The notes under the pieces were generated by a model. The model did no database searches and was not told the origin of the DNA. It saw only the letters and a program-made list of their open reading frames with translations. From the NCBI GenBank assembly GCA_963383645.1, contig OY726569.1, positions 28,395,070 to 28,459,069 of the forward strand: a stretch of 64,000 bases of DNA, in the 5' to 3' direction. The stretch comes from Muscardinus avellanarius. Taxonomy: Eukaryota > Chordata > Mammalia > Rodentia > Gliridae. Every line of letters begins with the position of its first letter. The stretch's first letter is position 1. Positions 47,611-59,090 of this stretch are shown in pieces. The translations under genes and the position numbers were made by a program.

Positions 47611-48125
47611 TAGGCGAATATAGTTCCTTAGAGCATTATTCTCATCAAAGCAACTCAAATAAAAGATGCTGAATACATCTAAAAAATAAAGTCGTGATAT
47701 CCGGCAAAAGACGTGCTGTACCAATCAATGGTTAAAAAGGCTTTGCATCTTTAATTTGCTGTCGGTGCTGTAAGCACGTTGTCACCGAGCACCGTGCTCC
47801 CCTGAGACCTGAGCCAGCTGTGCTCTTCCCAAAGCTGGATGAACATCCAGAGCATGAGAAATGAGCCTTCAAGTCCACTGTTCTGAGGTCTTCTAAAAGT
47901 TGCAGCTTATGAATGAGTGATCCCAACGCTTAGGGATAGAGGAAGCCTTCAAGATCGGTAACCCACTACAGACCTAATGCCCTTCAGTATCTCTGCCCCA
48001 TCTCCCTTGTAGAGGTATCTGTAGCCCGAGCAGCTCTCGAGAGACTATGTATCCTGCAGGCACACTCTCCCACCCATGAAGTTAGCCTGCCTTTCCTCAG
48101 TCCCAAATCACCACTCAAGAGGAGC

Positions 48126-48330
48126 CTTGAGTTGGGTGGGGTGGCTCACACCTGAAATCCCAGTACTTGGGAGGCTCAGAAAGGAGGATCATAGCAGGTT
48201 CAAGGTCAGCCTCAGCCTCAGCAAAGCCCTTAGCATCTTAGTGAGACCCTACTTTAAACTAAAAAATAAATAAATAAAATAGGCCTGGAAGTGTATCTCA
48301 GAGGTAGAAAGCTCCTTGGTTCAATCCCCA
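48126..48330 (+). mobile_element. Dimeric B1/ID SINE, forward
   Basis: 'gagttgggtggggtggctca', 'ggtcagcctcagcctcagca', 'aagtgtatctcagaggtaga', ending 'ggttcaatccccagtata'. The tail runs straight into the purine microsatellite. Confidence 0.92.
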
Positions 48331-48346
48331 GTATAGAGAGAGAGAG

Positions 48347-48420
<74 letters not shown>

Positions 48421-48660
48421 GGGAGAGAGAGGGAGAGAGAGGGAGAGAGAGGGAGAGAGAGGGAGAGAGGAAGAAGAAGAAGAAGAAGAAGAAGAAGAAG
48501 AAGAAGAAGAAGAAGAAGAAGAAGAAGAAGAAGAAGAAGAAGAAGAAGAAGAAGAAAAAGAGAGAAGGGAAGAGAAGAGAAGAGAAGAGAAGAGAAGAGA
48601 AGAGAAGAGAAGAGAAGAGAAGAGAAGAAAAGAGAAGAGGAGAGGAGAGGAGAGGAGACT
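48331..48660. repeat. 330-bp all-purine compound microsatellite
   Basis: GA units, then six GGGAGA-type units, then about 28 GAA units, then AGAAG/GGAGA units. The plus strand is almost pure A/G. Long open frames of Glu/Arg/Lys or Ser/Leu across it are artefacts. Confidence 0.97.
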
Positions 48661-49329
48661 GAGAGGAGCTCTCTGTACTGGGTGGCCCAGGAGCTTACAT
48701 AGCAAAGCCCTGTCCCACAGCTGGGATATCACTCCTGTCACTCAAAGGGATGTCCTTTGAGGTGGGTGGCTTAGTTTCTAACCTTGCAGCGCCCTCTGCT
48801 GCTCTAATTATCCCATCTCCATAAATAGGTCATACCAGAGGTGAACAGAAAATGGGTCAGAGAAAGAAAACTCTTTGTTCACAACTTAAGTCAAAAATGC
48901 TTTTCTGTCTCCATTCCATTTTCAACCCTGAGACTGGCAGCTGCTTCTCTGTTGGCCCACAGGGCCCATTCCTCCCAGTCACTCAAAGAGAATTGTCTTC
49001 AAGGATATGAGATAGCACCCTAAGAGGATGCATGGACATTTCCATTTACTAAAAGCCTAATGCAACAGTCAAAGACATGAAATTGATTTGGATGGATGCA
49101 GACAACTGGATCTCTTACAAAAGAACAGAAACGTGATTAAGAAGGAAAAGTCTAGGAACATCTGAATGTGTGGTGATGGGTGCATGGCCACAGGAAGGGT
49201 TTCTGCACCACTTCTTCCTGTGCCACCTTCCACTCCAAGATCCCAGGGGAAGAAGGTGCATCTTCACTGGCAGCTAGCAGGCAGCATCCCAGGGAGGAGC
49301 CTCAGCCAGCGGGCGCCTTCCATCTCCTG

Positions 49330-49529
49330 NNNNNNNNNNNNNNNNNNNNNNNNNNNNNNNNNNNNNNNNNNNNNNNNNNNNNNNNNNNNNNNNNNNNNNN
49401 NNNNNNNNNNNNNNNNNNNNNNNNNNNNNNNNNNNNNNNNNNNNNNNNNNNNNNNNNNNNNNNNNNNNNNNNNNNNNNNNNNNNNNNNNNNNNNNNNNNN
49501 NNNNNNNNNNNNNNNNNNNNNNNNNNNNN
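49330..49529. other. Assembly gap (200 N)
   Basis: Exactly 200 unknown bases. A round number suggests a placeholder, so the true length is unknown. It lies where upstream TRAJ segments such as TRAJ57 or TRAJ58 would be expected. Confidence 0.99.
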
Positions 49530-50035
49530 TTCAAATTAGTCAGAAAGATCATGAACCTCTGAAAATGTGCCCCAGGATGCTGTTAACTGCTGCGTTTCTA
49601 ATTGGGTCCTCATGGACCATTTTCATCCCTGCCTGGGCTGAGCTTTGTGCCTCCAAGAAGCCCCATTTGATAGCTGCTCTTTTCTGTCCCCCTCAGTGAA
49701 AAGGTGGCAACTGAGCCCCGAAGTGTAAGAGAATTCCCTAACCCAAATGTAAAAAACACCCCTCTCTCTATCTTGCAATACCCAGAGGGCATTTTTAGTG
49801 CTGCCCTGCCATTCTCAAAACAAACCTAATTTCAATTAAATTCAGTGTAGCTGGAATTTTGGCTTCATGAGGGAGTCTGTATTTGCTATGGCAATGAAAG
49901 CTCATTCCAAACAATTGTTTGGAGTTTAACTTTTGTTCATAATTCCCAAAAGCTACCAACTACCCAGTGGGTGCCTCAAAACAAATCTATTTTCATAGTC
50001 AAATGATTATCCACATTAGAAAGGCTAGAATCAGG

Positions 50036-50168
50036 CTGGGAATGTGGCTCAGTAACAGAACACTTTCCTAGTGTATATAAGGCCCAGCATTTGACTCCCA
50101 GTGCAAGGAAGGAAGGAAGAAAGGAAGGAAAGGAGGAAGAAGAAGAAAGAAGGAAAGAGGAAGGAAGG
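50036..50168 (+). mobile_element. ID-type SINE with GGAA-rich tail
   Basis: 'ggctgggaatgtggctcagt', 'aagg cccagcatttgactcc'-type text and a (GGAA)n tail. It is a monomeric tRNA-derived ID element, unlike the dimers elsewhere. Confidence 0.8.
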
Positions 50169-50569
50169 GATTAGAATGTCCTTGTTATATATTATTTACC
50201 TCCATATGACCTTGTTAAAGTCCCCTATGCCTTAAACAACATAAGACAGGAGAGCATCTATGTTGACCTGTGTGTGTCCAGCGGCTAATAGGATTAGGAG
50301 CAGGTGTATCAGCTGCTATGTTTCCAAAATAGATTAGATATTTAGAGTCCTCCAGATATTAGAAATGATAATCAGAAAAGGCATGCACAATTTCACTTTT
50401 ATAATTCTCATCTTTCCCAAAGAACTGTTATAAATTCTTTCCCCAAGGTGTAATATTCATTCTTCTCTTGGCTCCTTTATTCGTGATGTGTGCACAGATG
50501 AAATATTGGTTGAGAATCAAAAAACATCCATGAGATTTACCTTAAGCTTTCCCTGTCAGAGAGATTCTA

Positions 50570-50640
50570 AAGCTAAAAAAGATGGGAAGCTGACATTTGG
50601 GAACTAGATTAAAAAGAAAATCCAAATTAATCCCAAAGAG
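50570..50640 (+). pseudogene. Possible TRAJ relic (KLTFG remnant)
   Basis: Codons for KLTFG (aag ctg aca ttt ggg, 50587-50601) are followed by aac and a stop. The surrounding bases loosely resemble human TRAJ61, an old pseudogene, and to a lesser degree TRAJ56. No 12-RSS can be recognised upstream and there is no donor after it. It lies 1.2 kb before TRAJ54, a credible place for a decayed J, but chance similarity is possible. Confidence 0.4.
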
Positions 50641-51804
50641 CAATGCTCAAGAGGTAGTTATTTAGATGTAACATGTCAACTCCACAAGCCAAGTCACTCA
50701 GTTGGCTGGACTGCCCCTATCCTGGTCTTGCCTGGAAAAGTAATAATAATGTGTTCATTCACAATGTGTCTTGAGTAGAGAGAAATGTCAGCCTCCAGCC
50801 CTAAAAACTCTCAGTGCTTGGGCTTATTTCAATAGACTTTATCATTGCACACCGTGTTCTGGAAATAATAGAAAAGTGCATCAGAGGCTTCTGCAAATGG
50901 AAATGAAATGTAAATTTTGATTGTAAATATATGACTGCAGTAAATAGATAGCAAGAAAAGAAGATGAAAAGATTAGAAACTTACCATATTTCTCTAACCC
51001 TAAAGGGGATGTTTCTATAAATAGCTCAAAACTATTGAGAAAGAGCCAGAAGAGGAAGGAGGAGAACAGAGGCAAACAGATTTTCTCCTAATCCACTTCA
51101 CATTGCGAAATTGGAAACTGTTTCTCAATCAAATTTCCCCGAGCTGAGGTAGAAACCATGTCTGTTTCAAGACTAAAGGGCATGTGGATAGTGTCTCCCG
51201 GTATTGATTTTGAGGTGTGTTTCCTGTTAATGACAGGTGCTGGCAATGCCCGAGTTGGGGGTGTTGGGAGGTGGGGCGCACACAGATACATCCAAGGAAG
51301 TGTGGGGAGACAAGGCCTCAGGGAGCAGGATTTCCCCTGGCTTTTCTGCGTTGCCTTTTAACCTTTCTTGTCTATGCTGGATGGATTGGTGTCCCAGAAG
51401 AGCCAGCCCTAGGATTCGAACCAGAAACTTTAAGGAGAAAGCCAGCTTCACTTCACTCAGGAGACCTCGCACATTCTGGCTTTAAAGATTATTTTAATCC
51501 AGCTGTTTTAGGGAGAGCTCTGTAAAGGCTGAAAGAAAGGTGAGGGGGAAAAGTTTAAATTCTATGAAGGGAAAATAAAGACATCAGATATTTGACTGGC
51601 AACGAAACTGAAAAATCAGATACACGTCTACAATTGGTAAAGGAGGTTTTGTGAAGGACAAAGTAAGCACCGCAAGGTGACATGGCCCTGATCTCTGGAC
51701 AGCGAGCTCCAGGCCACAGCCGGCTGTGGCAGCCAGGAGAGCCCATTGGGCGCCTCCCTTTAGGGGGCCTGGGCACGGTTTGTGTAAAGCTGTGTGCTGC
51801 GGTG

Positions 51805-51869
51805 TGACTCTGGGAGCGGTTACTCCAAGCTGGTGTTTGGACAGGGAACCAGACTGGCCGTTCACCCAG
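51805..51869 (+). CDS. TRAJ54: TRA joining segment J54
   Basis: Reads DSGSGYSKLVFGQGTRLAVH then P; the KLVFGQGTRL core is that of human TRAJ54. RSS: nonamer ggtttgtgt (51777-51785), 12-base spacer, heptamer tgcggtg (51798-51804). Donor gtaagg after one base of the split codon. It supplies CDR3 end and framework 4 of alpha chains; V-to-J54 joining deletes the TRD block upstream. First intact TRAJ in the window. The first half of the heptamer is far from consensus, but its coding-side GTG is kept. Probably functional. Confidence 0.93.
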
Positions 51870-52486
51870 GTAAGGATGGAGGCAGAAGCTAAGCACAGTC
51901 TTCTTTATGGGCAGGGTGCTGCAAGCTCTCCTGGAGGGGCACCTACTTGTTTTGCCTCCTCCATGATAGAGAAGCAGACCAGGATAAACAGGAAAGCCCT
52001 CAAATCTCACCTCTAAGCATGTCCCCTCAGCTCATCTCCCTCTCTGCAGTGAGCTCCCAGTAAACCAGAATGCAATGAGTTGATGTGAGTGATTTTAATA
52101 AAAAAGCAGAGAAATAGTGACCCCTGAAGTACAATAAAGTAGAAACTACGTGGTTAACTAGCCAGGGGAAGACAATTAAGAAAGAAGAAAAGGAAATTGA
52201 TTGCCAAAATGAAGGTAGCAGCTTAGTCATAAAAAGAACAATAAGTTGTTTAAATTAAAATTTTTATATAAATAGCAAGGATGGATAGAGTTGTATAGAT
52301 TTATACCAGATATGTATTTAGGCTCCACTGACCTCTAGAAGCCCAGGTTTCACCAGCAGCAGCTGCCTTCTGCTTTTATGTTTAAATAACCTGCAAACCT
52401 GCCGTGTAGTGCAGGGTTGAGACCCCAGCGTCCTTCTGCAAAGAGCAGCCCCCGTTCCTGTTTTTGTAAAGCCTCTTCTGGCTGTG

Positions 52487-52552
52487 GGAATAGTGGAAGC
52501 AGCAACTTTAAACTGACATTTGGAAAAGGAACTGTCTTGACAGTGAGTCCAA
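52487..52552 (+). CDS. TRAJ53: TRA joining segment J53
   Basis: Reads NSGSSNFKLTFGKGTVLTVS then P, the human TRAJ53 peptide with few changes and equal length (66 bases). FGKG intact. RSS: nonamer tgtttttgt (52459-52467), 12-base spacer, heptamer ggctgtg (52480-52486). Donor gtaagt. Looks functional. Confidence 0.96.
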
Positions 52553-55500
52553 GTAAGTGTGGAGGGTGTGGAGAAGGAGGGCACCCAAACCCTCCCCCAT
52601 TTCAATTTTGTGCCCCTCCAAAAAGCCCAGCTTAGCTTCTAAATCTGCCATTTGTGCTGGGGGGATATGGTCCCCATTAGAGGGAATAGAACTCCCCATA
52701 CAAAGACTAAATTACCTTCAGCCAAAAAACATTCCTATCATCCATCTTAAATGAAATTATTGGTGCAGGGAGGAAAATTGAATACGGGATCCTGAGAGAT
52801 TCAGCTAAGACCAGGAAATGTTTGCCAAAAAGATAGAGAGGAAATCGGCATATTGTGACTATGCAAATCCGCCGGGCCAAATAGAAATCTTCCTGATGCA
52901 GATACTAAAACTCCCCTAAATTTATCCCCTGAAGCAATGGGACCCCACGATTTCATTAACTAATGCTGGAAATTCTACAGGCCGACTTCTCCTTTTACCT
53001 TCACTGCGTCTCTCCTAAAGGAACTGTTCGTGGTCCCCAGTCCAGTAACTGAGGTTTCCACGGGTAGAACTGTCTGGTTAACAGGCACAGCCTTTAACCC
53101 TATTTTTCCCTTGCTTACCAAAATAATTGATTCAGCCCCCACTTTGCTTTGTTCAACTGAGAATAGAGGAAAAATTCATCTGTCCTCAGAGTCGTGAGAA
53201 TAGGACAATACATTCTCTCCTCCAAATACACACCCACCCTCCCCTTCTGGAAAGAACTGTGTGTGCTGAAAACGTTTAAAACGGTATACAGAAAAGTAAG
53301 AAGCTGTAGTTGCTATTGACACTTATTGCAAATCTGTGCTGCTGGTGGGCTTCTGAGAGAGGCGCTTTCAAACTGATACCGTTGAAGTCTGGCTTGCTAG
53401 AAAATTCAGATAAAGTAAAAATGGGGAAAATGTGAAGAGCCCCCATCTCCTTTTGACATAAGCTAGAGGTCCTGGGTGTTAAGTAAAGGTCAGACAGCAG
53501 ATACCCCAGTTTCTTCGTTGCTTTTGTGTGTTTGGGTTTTGGGAGGCTGTTTGTTTTATGTTGTGAGGGGTGTTTGCTTGCTTGCTTGGACCAAGGCTTG
53601 AACCAGACTGAGGCATTTTACCTCTGATCTACACTCCTAGCCCTTTTTATTTTTGAAACAGTATCTCTCTAAGTTGCCAAGGATCTCATTAAGTTGTTGA
53701 AGCTGGTCTGGAATTTAAGAACCTTCTGTCTCAGCCTCCCAAGTAGTGGGATTACGTGAGCACATCACTGTGCCCAGCCAGATACCCCAGTTTTATTTAT
53801 TCAGCTCTGCTTCCTATGAGCAAGTGAGGCTGCCGCACCACGTTGGGAAACACAGCCCAGCAAAGTTTTTTTTTTTAAAAAAGACTGGCTGGGGAGAGGG
53901 GGACAGGTACATGATCCCATGGCACTGTGCAGGGGTCCTAAAGGTGTTCATGCCTCCTGGTGCACCTGGCTCAGAGTTCTGGGATAGTCCTTGTCATGAA
54001 GTTCTCATGCGCAGAAACGCCTGGATCAGCAGGGGCAAAATCAGCACGTCTGAGATGACAGAAAGAATGAATAATACATGATGTTGCTAAATCCCATGCG
54101 TTCAGCAGTCTCTGAGATCTTACCAAATTAAAGCTTCAAGGGGATTCATATGAGCAGACCAGGAGACTCAAGGACTTGGTTGCTTCCCACGGGGTGGGCA
54201 GGAAAGGCTGGGAGCCAGACTGACTGTAGGCTGTATTCTTGGTATCTTGCTGGAAACAGGCAAGGATCTTGGGTAGGTTTTCTAGAATCAGAGAATCTAG
54301 GAACCCCTCTCAGCACTTGGTTGGTCTATGAGGGTCCTGAGAGCTGCAAACCCCTGCGTTTTAAAATGTGAGAGAGGCCAGGGAGTTTGACAGCCCAACC
54401 ATGCAAAGAAAATATCTGTGTAGGGAAGGGGACTTCCAGAGCTCTGGACAGCAGGCTCCCACACAGTGGATCCTTTTTATATGCAGGGGCTGAGAGGTGA
54501 GGCTGGAATCCAGAAATTCTATGGTTGAACTCTGTTTCCTTCTGTCAGCAGAACGTGGAGATTATTGCCACAGCAACACTTTGGTGCCCACATGCTCAAG
54601 GGTTTCACCAGGCATCTGGTTTTGTTTACGTCATATGAGGGGGCCAAGGTGGGCTCTTTAAATAGTCAATACTGTGAAGGTGAAGAGATGGGAAGTGTTG
54701 TTTAAATCGCTAACTACTGTCCTTAACACATAGATACTCCTCCTTAGCTAAATAATAACCTTTTTCTCTCACCCCTTTCATAACAGTCAGCACCTTAAAG
54801 CTTTAACCTTTTGCAAATAAGTAATTGCTAGAAAAAGATGACTAGAAAGGCTAGCATATACCCTGTAGGAAAAGTTTAATAGGTTAAAAGTTGAATTTAA
54901 TTAAACACCTAAAATATTATTTCATATTCTGTGGATAGGGTTTGATCACTCATACCACATAATGAGACTTACTGAATTTTGTTCTTTACTTTTTTTTTGT
55001 GGCATCAACCAGACAGAGCCAAGGGGACCCCCAGAAATCCTGTAGTTATGACTGTCATCAATGGGAACTTCACTTAGTCAAGGAATGAAGCGCACAGTAG
55101 CCCTAAGTCAATAGTGCGTGGGCATGGCTCTGTGGGACCCCACTAAAGTGCGGCACTGTGGCCCCGGGGCCATTCTGTGAGGCCAGACACCGTGACTGAG
55201 ACTGTAGGGTATCCAAGTATTCAGGTTTTCCTGAATGAAAGGGCTTTCCAGAATAAGGTCTTTCTTTGTTCACCCTAGAATAATCCTCAGGATAGTCAGT
55301 CACCATAAAAGGCTCAGGTGTAAACTTTCTGAGAGCTCCTGCTTACATTTCACCAGGCTGAGACTGAAATAAAAGCCATGTGTGTGAAGGCTCAGCTCGA
55401 TGTGTCTGTCATTTTCCTTTCTCATGCCAGGGCGTGAAGGGAAGCTCAGGAGACAGCGTTTCTTGGGGCCGTAGACTCCAGCCTCATCTAATTCTAGTCA

Positions 55501-55895
55501 GCCTCCTAAAGGCTGCGCACTCTCCTCCTGTCTCCTTGTAATCAATTCATTGTCATCAGAAACGTGTGGCACTTTGAGGGGAGGGAAGGACATGTCTTGA
55601 AAACTGATCAGAGAAATTGTCCTGAAAATGATGCTGTAAAATGGAAATGAGACCTTTAGAAAGAGAGACGCTGAACATGAGAAAGCAGTGAGCCTCAGGA
55701 CAGAAGCCAGAGGCAACAGAGACAGAGGCAGGCCCCCGGGTGCGGCAGGTCAGCGTTCCAGGGCCATGTGTGAAAAGAGTCCTCTGACCTCCAGAGAGAG
55801 GAAGCTCGGTCTCATGGATCCTGGCCCCTTGGGACGAGTTTGTTTTCCCCAGAATTAAATTAGGAAGGCATCTGTGAACCTTGGGTCCCCCTGGG
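52553..55895. other. TRAJ53-TRAJ52 spacer
   Basis: A 3.3-kb interval with one SINE (53513-53779) and no further J motif with an RSS. Human also has a long J53-J52 interval as far as I recall. Confidence 0.5.
53513..53779 (-). mobile_element. Dimeric B1/ID SINE, reverse
   Basis: G/T-rich leader, 'gaccaaggcttgaaccagac', 'ctcagcctcccaagtagtgg' and a reversed head. Flanked by agataccccagttt at 53499-53512 and 53780-53793. Confidence 0.93.
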
Positions 55896-55923
55896 GGTTC
55901 TTGTAAAGGCCCCCATCACAGTG

Positions 55924-55989
55924 TAAATTCGGGTGCTAACTATGGAAAGCTGACATTTGGACAAGGGACTCTCTTGAGTGTCCATTCAA
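55924..55989 (+). CDS. TRAJ52: TRA joining segment J52
   Basis: Reads NSGANYGKLTFGQGTLLSVH then S, close to human TRAJ52. FGQG intact. RSS: nonamer ggttcttgt (55896-55904), 12-base spacer, heptamer cacagtg (55917-55923). Donor gtaagt. The usual final proline is serine, a mild change. Expected to be functional. Confidence 0.95.
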
Positions 55990-56890
55990 GTAAGTGTAAC
56001 AGGACACAGCAGTATATATGCTGGGGATTCTGGAATCTGACCCCTGGTGTCAGATTTAAAAGAAATGTGTGTTTCCTGGGAGCCAGATCTTGCTTGAAGT
56101 TAGGCGGTATTGACCAAGGTCCTTTCTCTTCTTCAGTCTCAATATACAGAGATTCCCTTTCGGACCTTGAGCCTTGCTCTCTGCCCCTGCTGTGAACAAA
56201 GTTAACCTTGATTTGAATAGCTAAAATCTTCTCTGCCTTCGTAACCTTCTCTGGGGGTGAAGTCCTAATTTTTTATGGATGGGGAGAGTTCACCATTTCC
56301 AACGGACTCCCTTTGAGTACTTATTCTAATCCTTAGCACCATCCCCTGTCAGAAAGTTCTTCTTTGTATCAATCTTAAATTCTTCTTGGTGCATCTGAGG
56401 CCGTTTCCACTGGTATCAACCACAGTGGAGAGGGATAATTGAGAGCAGAGTTTGAATAGGAATGTGGTATTCGATTCAGAATGGGTTTTAAATGAAAGCG
56501 GAAAGGGAAAAACTGAAAACTGAATGGGAATAGGAGGTCTTATTTCAAATCCCTCTATGTCCTCTGCATGTCTCCTACTGTTTCTATAAATGCAAAACTA
56601 CAAAAAGAGGGAGAGAAAGGATGGACAGAAATAAGCATCCACTGTGTCCATTCCTATCACTGAAACCACAGGCAAAGGATTACAATTAATTCCAAAGAAC
56701 TTCAGATACCAGGCTTAATACCTTTCTCCTCATGGTGACTTGTATCCTGGCTGATAATTAGAGCAGATAGAAAGATTTGGCTTTGGTGTGTTTGCAGCTG
56801 TACCCCGCTGGGAAGAGAGAGAAACGCGACTGTTTTTTAAGATTCATAAAGTTCCTTCTGTCAGTCGCTGTAAAACTCCCCTGCAGGGAG

Positions 56891-56950
56891 ATTCATGACA
56901 GCTATGAGAAGCTGATATTTGGAAAAGGGACACAACCACCAGAGACTCAA
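56891..56950 (+). pseudogene. TRAJ51: TRA joining segment J51, pseudogene
   Basis: IHDSYEKLIFGKGTQ matches human TRAJ51, also a pseudogene. After GTQ the sequence turns to PPETQ, the framework 4 end is lost and there is no GT donor at the expected place. RSS: agtcgctgt (56863-56871), 12-base spacer, cagggag (56884-56890); the coding-side GTG has become GAG. FGKG itself is intact, so the defects are in splicing and recombination. Confidence 0.9.
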
Positions 56951-57559
56951 ACTCAAACTGCTCCCACGTATCTTTGCTCCCTTCCCCATCCCAAGCCTCT
57001 CTGCTCTTGTAGGGACCCTACAGGTGCCAAATGGGCACGGCTTCAGGAGAGCCTGGAGCCTGGAGAGCGCGGGTGCCTGGGAATTATATGTGAAAGGAAT
57101 GAGACAGGAAGGGAAGAAAGTTAAAGAGCAGGAATATATCTTTCACTGCACTTGATGGGACTGAACTGGGGAGGCGGGTATAAAAAAAAAATGGTGTCAT
57201 CCCTCCATTTACTGCAGGGCACGGTTTTCCCTGGATCTCCACCCAGGGCAGCGTCCCCGGTGTTCCTGGAGCACCTGCTCTTGTGCCGGCATAGCTGCTC
57301 AGGCCGACAGTGCAGTTCCAGTTCTGTGTGAGCAGAGAGAGTCTCTGACACCCTTGTCTTTATCTTCCATTTCAGTGGCAGCCTAAATTCACACTAGGTG
57401 GGTGTGAAGCTAGAAGGTGCCAAGGCCGCTCTCAGGCTGAACACTGGGTAGTTAGAATGTCTCCCGTAGGCAAGATGCCTCCAAGTGAAGTCTGATTCTA
57501 ATGAGCAGGGCGCAGGTTGGACCAATATTGCTCATTTTTTCACTGAGTTTCTCCAAGCC

Positions 57560-57625
57560 CGGTAATGTGGGAGCCAACACTGAGAGGCTGACATTTGAGC
57601 TCAGGATCCACATGACTGAAATACG
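57560..57625 (+). pseudogene. J-like relic between J51 and J50
   Basis: The frame reads NVGANTERLTFELRIHMTE. The GAN-x-x-LTF core resembles TRAJ56-type segments, but glycine of FGXG is glutamate and no 12-RSS or donor is present. Human has no named J at this place. It could be a dead duplicate or chance. Confidence 0.35.
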
Positions 57626-58193
57626 CCAACGTGGTCTGAAAGGCCAAAAGCGCCTTCGGAGCTCAGCCTTTGTTGTTAGCTCCCTGGCAGTTGTCATTTC
57701 AGCAAAGCGCATCCATTTAGAAAGGTCAGCTCTTCATTAGCCAGACAAATGAGAACAACATATTGACCAGAGATAAGGCGCGGGGAGCCCAGATCTCAGC
57801 CTCTGAGAGCCTGGCATTTCCAGTCCTTTAATCACCATGTGCTGGTGAGCATATGCTGTCTTGGGGAAGGCAGATCAGTGGTGCCTGAGGACCCAGTGTC
57901 ACCAAACTGGGGCGTGGAGATGGCAGTGAGATGCAGATGGGGATGCTGTATGGATAGGGGGATAAAAGAGAAGAGAAGAGGAGACAAGGGAGCTGCCTGG
58001 CGCTTTTTAAAACCTGCAGCCTGTCAGAAATTGTAATGACACCAAGGTGGAGAACGTACATTGCCAGCAGGTCCCCTGCTCTCCCAAGCAGAACCTCGTC
58101 TACCCAGGGCTGAATGGCACCTGGGTTGAGAAGAGTGGGGTCCCGCTCCTTAAGAGTGCCCTGTCTGTTGCTATAAAGGGTGGGGTGGTTGGG

Positions 58194-58253
58194 TGTCAAC
58201 GTCCTTGAGCAAGTTGACCTCTGGACAGGGGACGAGCTTATCAGGCATTCCAA
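58194..58253 (+). pseudogene. TRAJ50: TRA joining segment J50, pseudogene
   Basis: The 3' half (gggacgagcttatc, then attccaa) aligns with human TRAJ50, and the 12-spaced nonamer/heptamer positions are kept (tgttgctat 58166-58174; ggttggg 58187-58193). In the J frame it reads KLTSGQGTSLSGIP, so the J phenylalanine is serine. The donor gt is gg, and the heptamer ends GGG instead of GTG. Three separate defects make it non-functional, although the human J50 is used. Confidence 0.88.
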
Positions 58254-59031
58254 GGAAGCCTCCCATCTTGCTGCCTGTGGAGTACGGAGGAGGGTGGGGC
58301 TGATAGTCACAGAAGGGGTTCAAATGGCTGTGCAGGTAGCTGGGTGGTTGAGGACACACAGCAGAAGGAATTAACATATAGTAACTTTGATCAGAAAAAA
58401 AAAAAAAAGGTCAAATCAGGAAATGTACGTTTAGTCCTTAAAGGGCAGCATAGAAAGCCTGAAACTTGAAAGTGGCGCTTTCTAAGTGACTTGTGGTCTA
58501 CCAACACATCCTCCGTGCACATGGAGGAAAAGTTGGGTTGGACACTGCTGTCGGAGGGATGAGGCAGGCTGGAAAGCGGCCAGGTGACCAGCGTCCCAGG
58601 GAGAGTTCATCTAAAGAGAATGGATTACTCCAGAAGTTTCTCATAAAGAAATGAGACAAAAGATGTCAGAAGCAGTCCTGATTGGAATGCATTTCAGAAT
58701 CATATGATTATCAGGAGAGAAATTAAATGTTAAAAGAAAAATAATTTTTTAAATGCCCACGCATAAAGCAAACAGACCTATACCTTTAATTAGACAGTGA
58801 GCTGTGCCGGATACACATTCATCTTCCTTTTAATCCCCTCTCAGGAGGAATCTGTCCCTCCAGCTGCACATGGTCACAGCTGCTCTAAGCCCTGGAGCTT
58901 CCTACTAATACCCTTGCTCCTGCGCCCTCACAGAAAGAGACAGCCCGCCGGCCTGGCGGTCAGGTGGGGCCCCAGGTGTAAGCTCTGGCTGGCTCTTCCG
59001 CGTGGTTTTTGTTGAGCTTCCTATCACAGTG

Positions 59032-59090
59032 GAACACCAGTAGCCAGAAGTTCTATTTCGGGACGGGGACAAGTTTGACTGTCATTCCAA
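59032..59090 (+). CDS. TRAJ49: TRA joining segment J49
   Basis: Reads NTSSQKFYFGTGTSLTVIP, close to human TRAJ49. FGTG intact. RSS: perfect nonamer ggtttttgt (59004-59012), 12-base spacer, heptamer cacagtg (59025-59031). Donor gtaagt. One of the best RSSs in the window; expected to be well used. Confidence 0.96.

Noticed and set aside
48298..48741. Long open frames on both strands across 48.3-48.7 kb
   Set aside because: They are translations of the purine/pyrimidine microsatellite (Glu/Arg/Lys or Ser/Leu repeats).
48755..48800. J-like reading KGMSFEVGG
   Set aside because: No FGXG, RSS or donor; chance similarity.
49166..49699. 177-codon open frame
   Set aside because: It runs through 200 N bases, so the frame is not real evidence.
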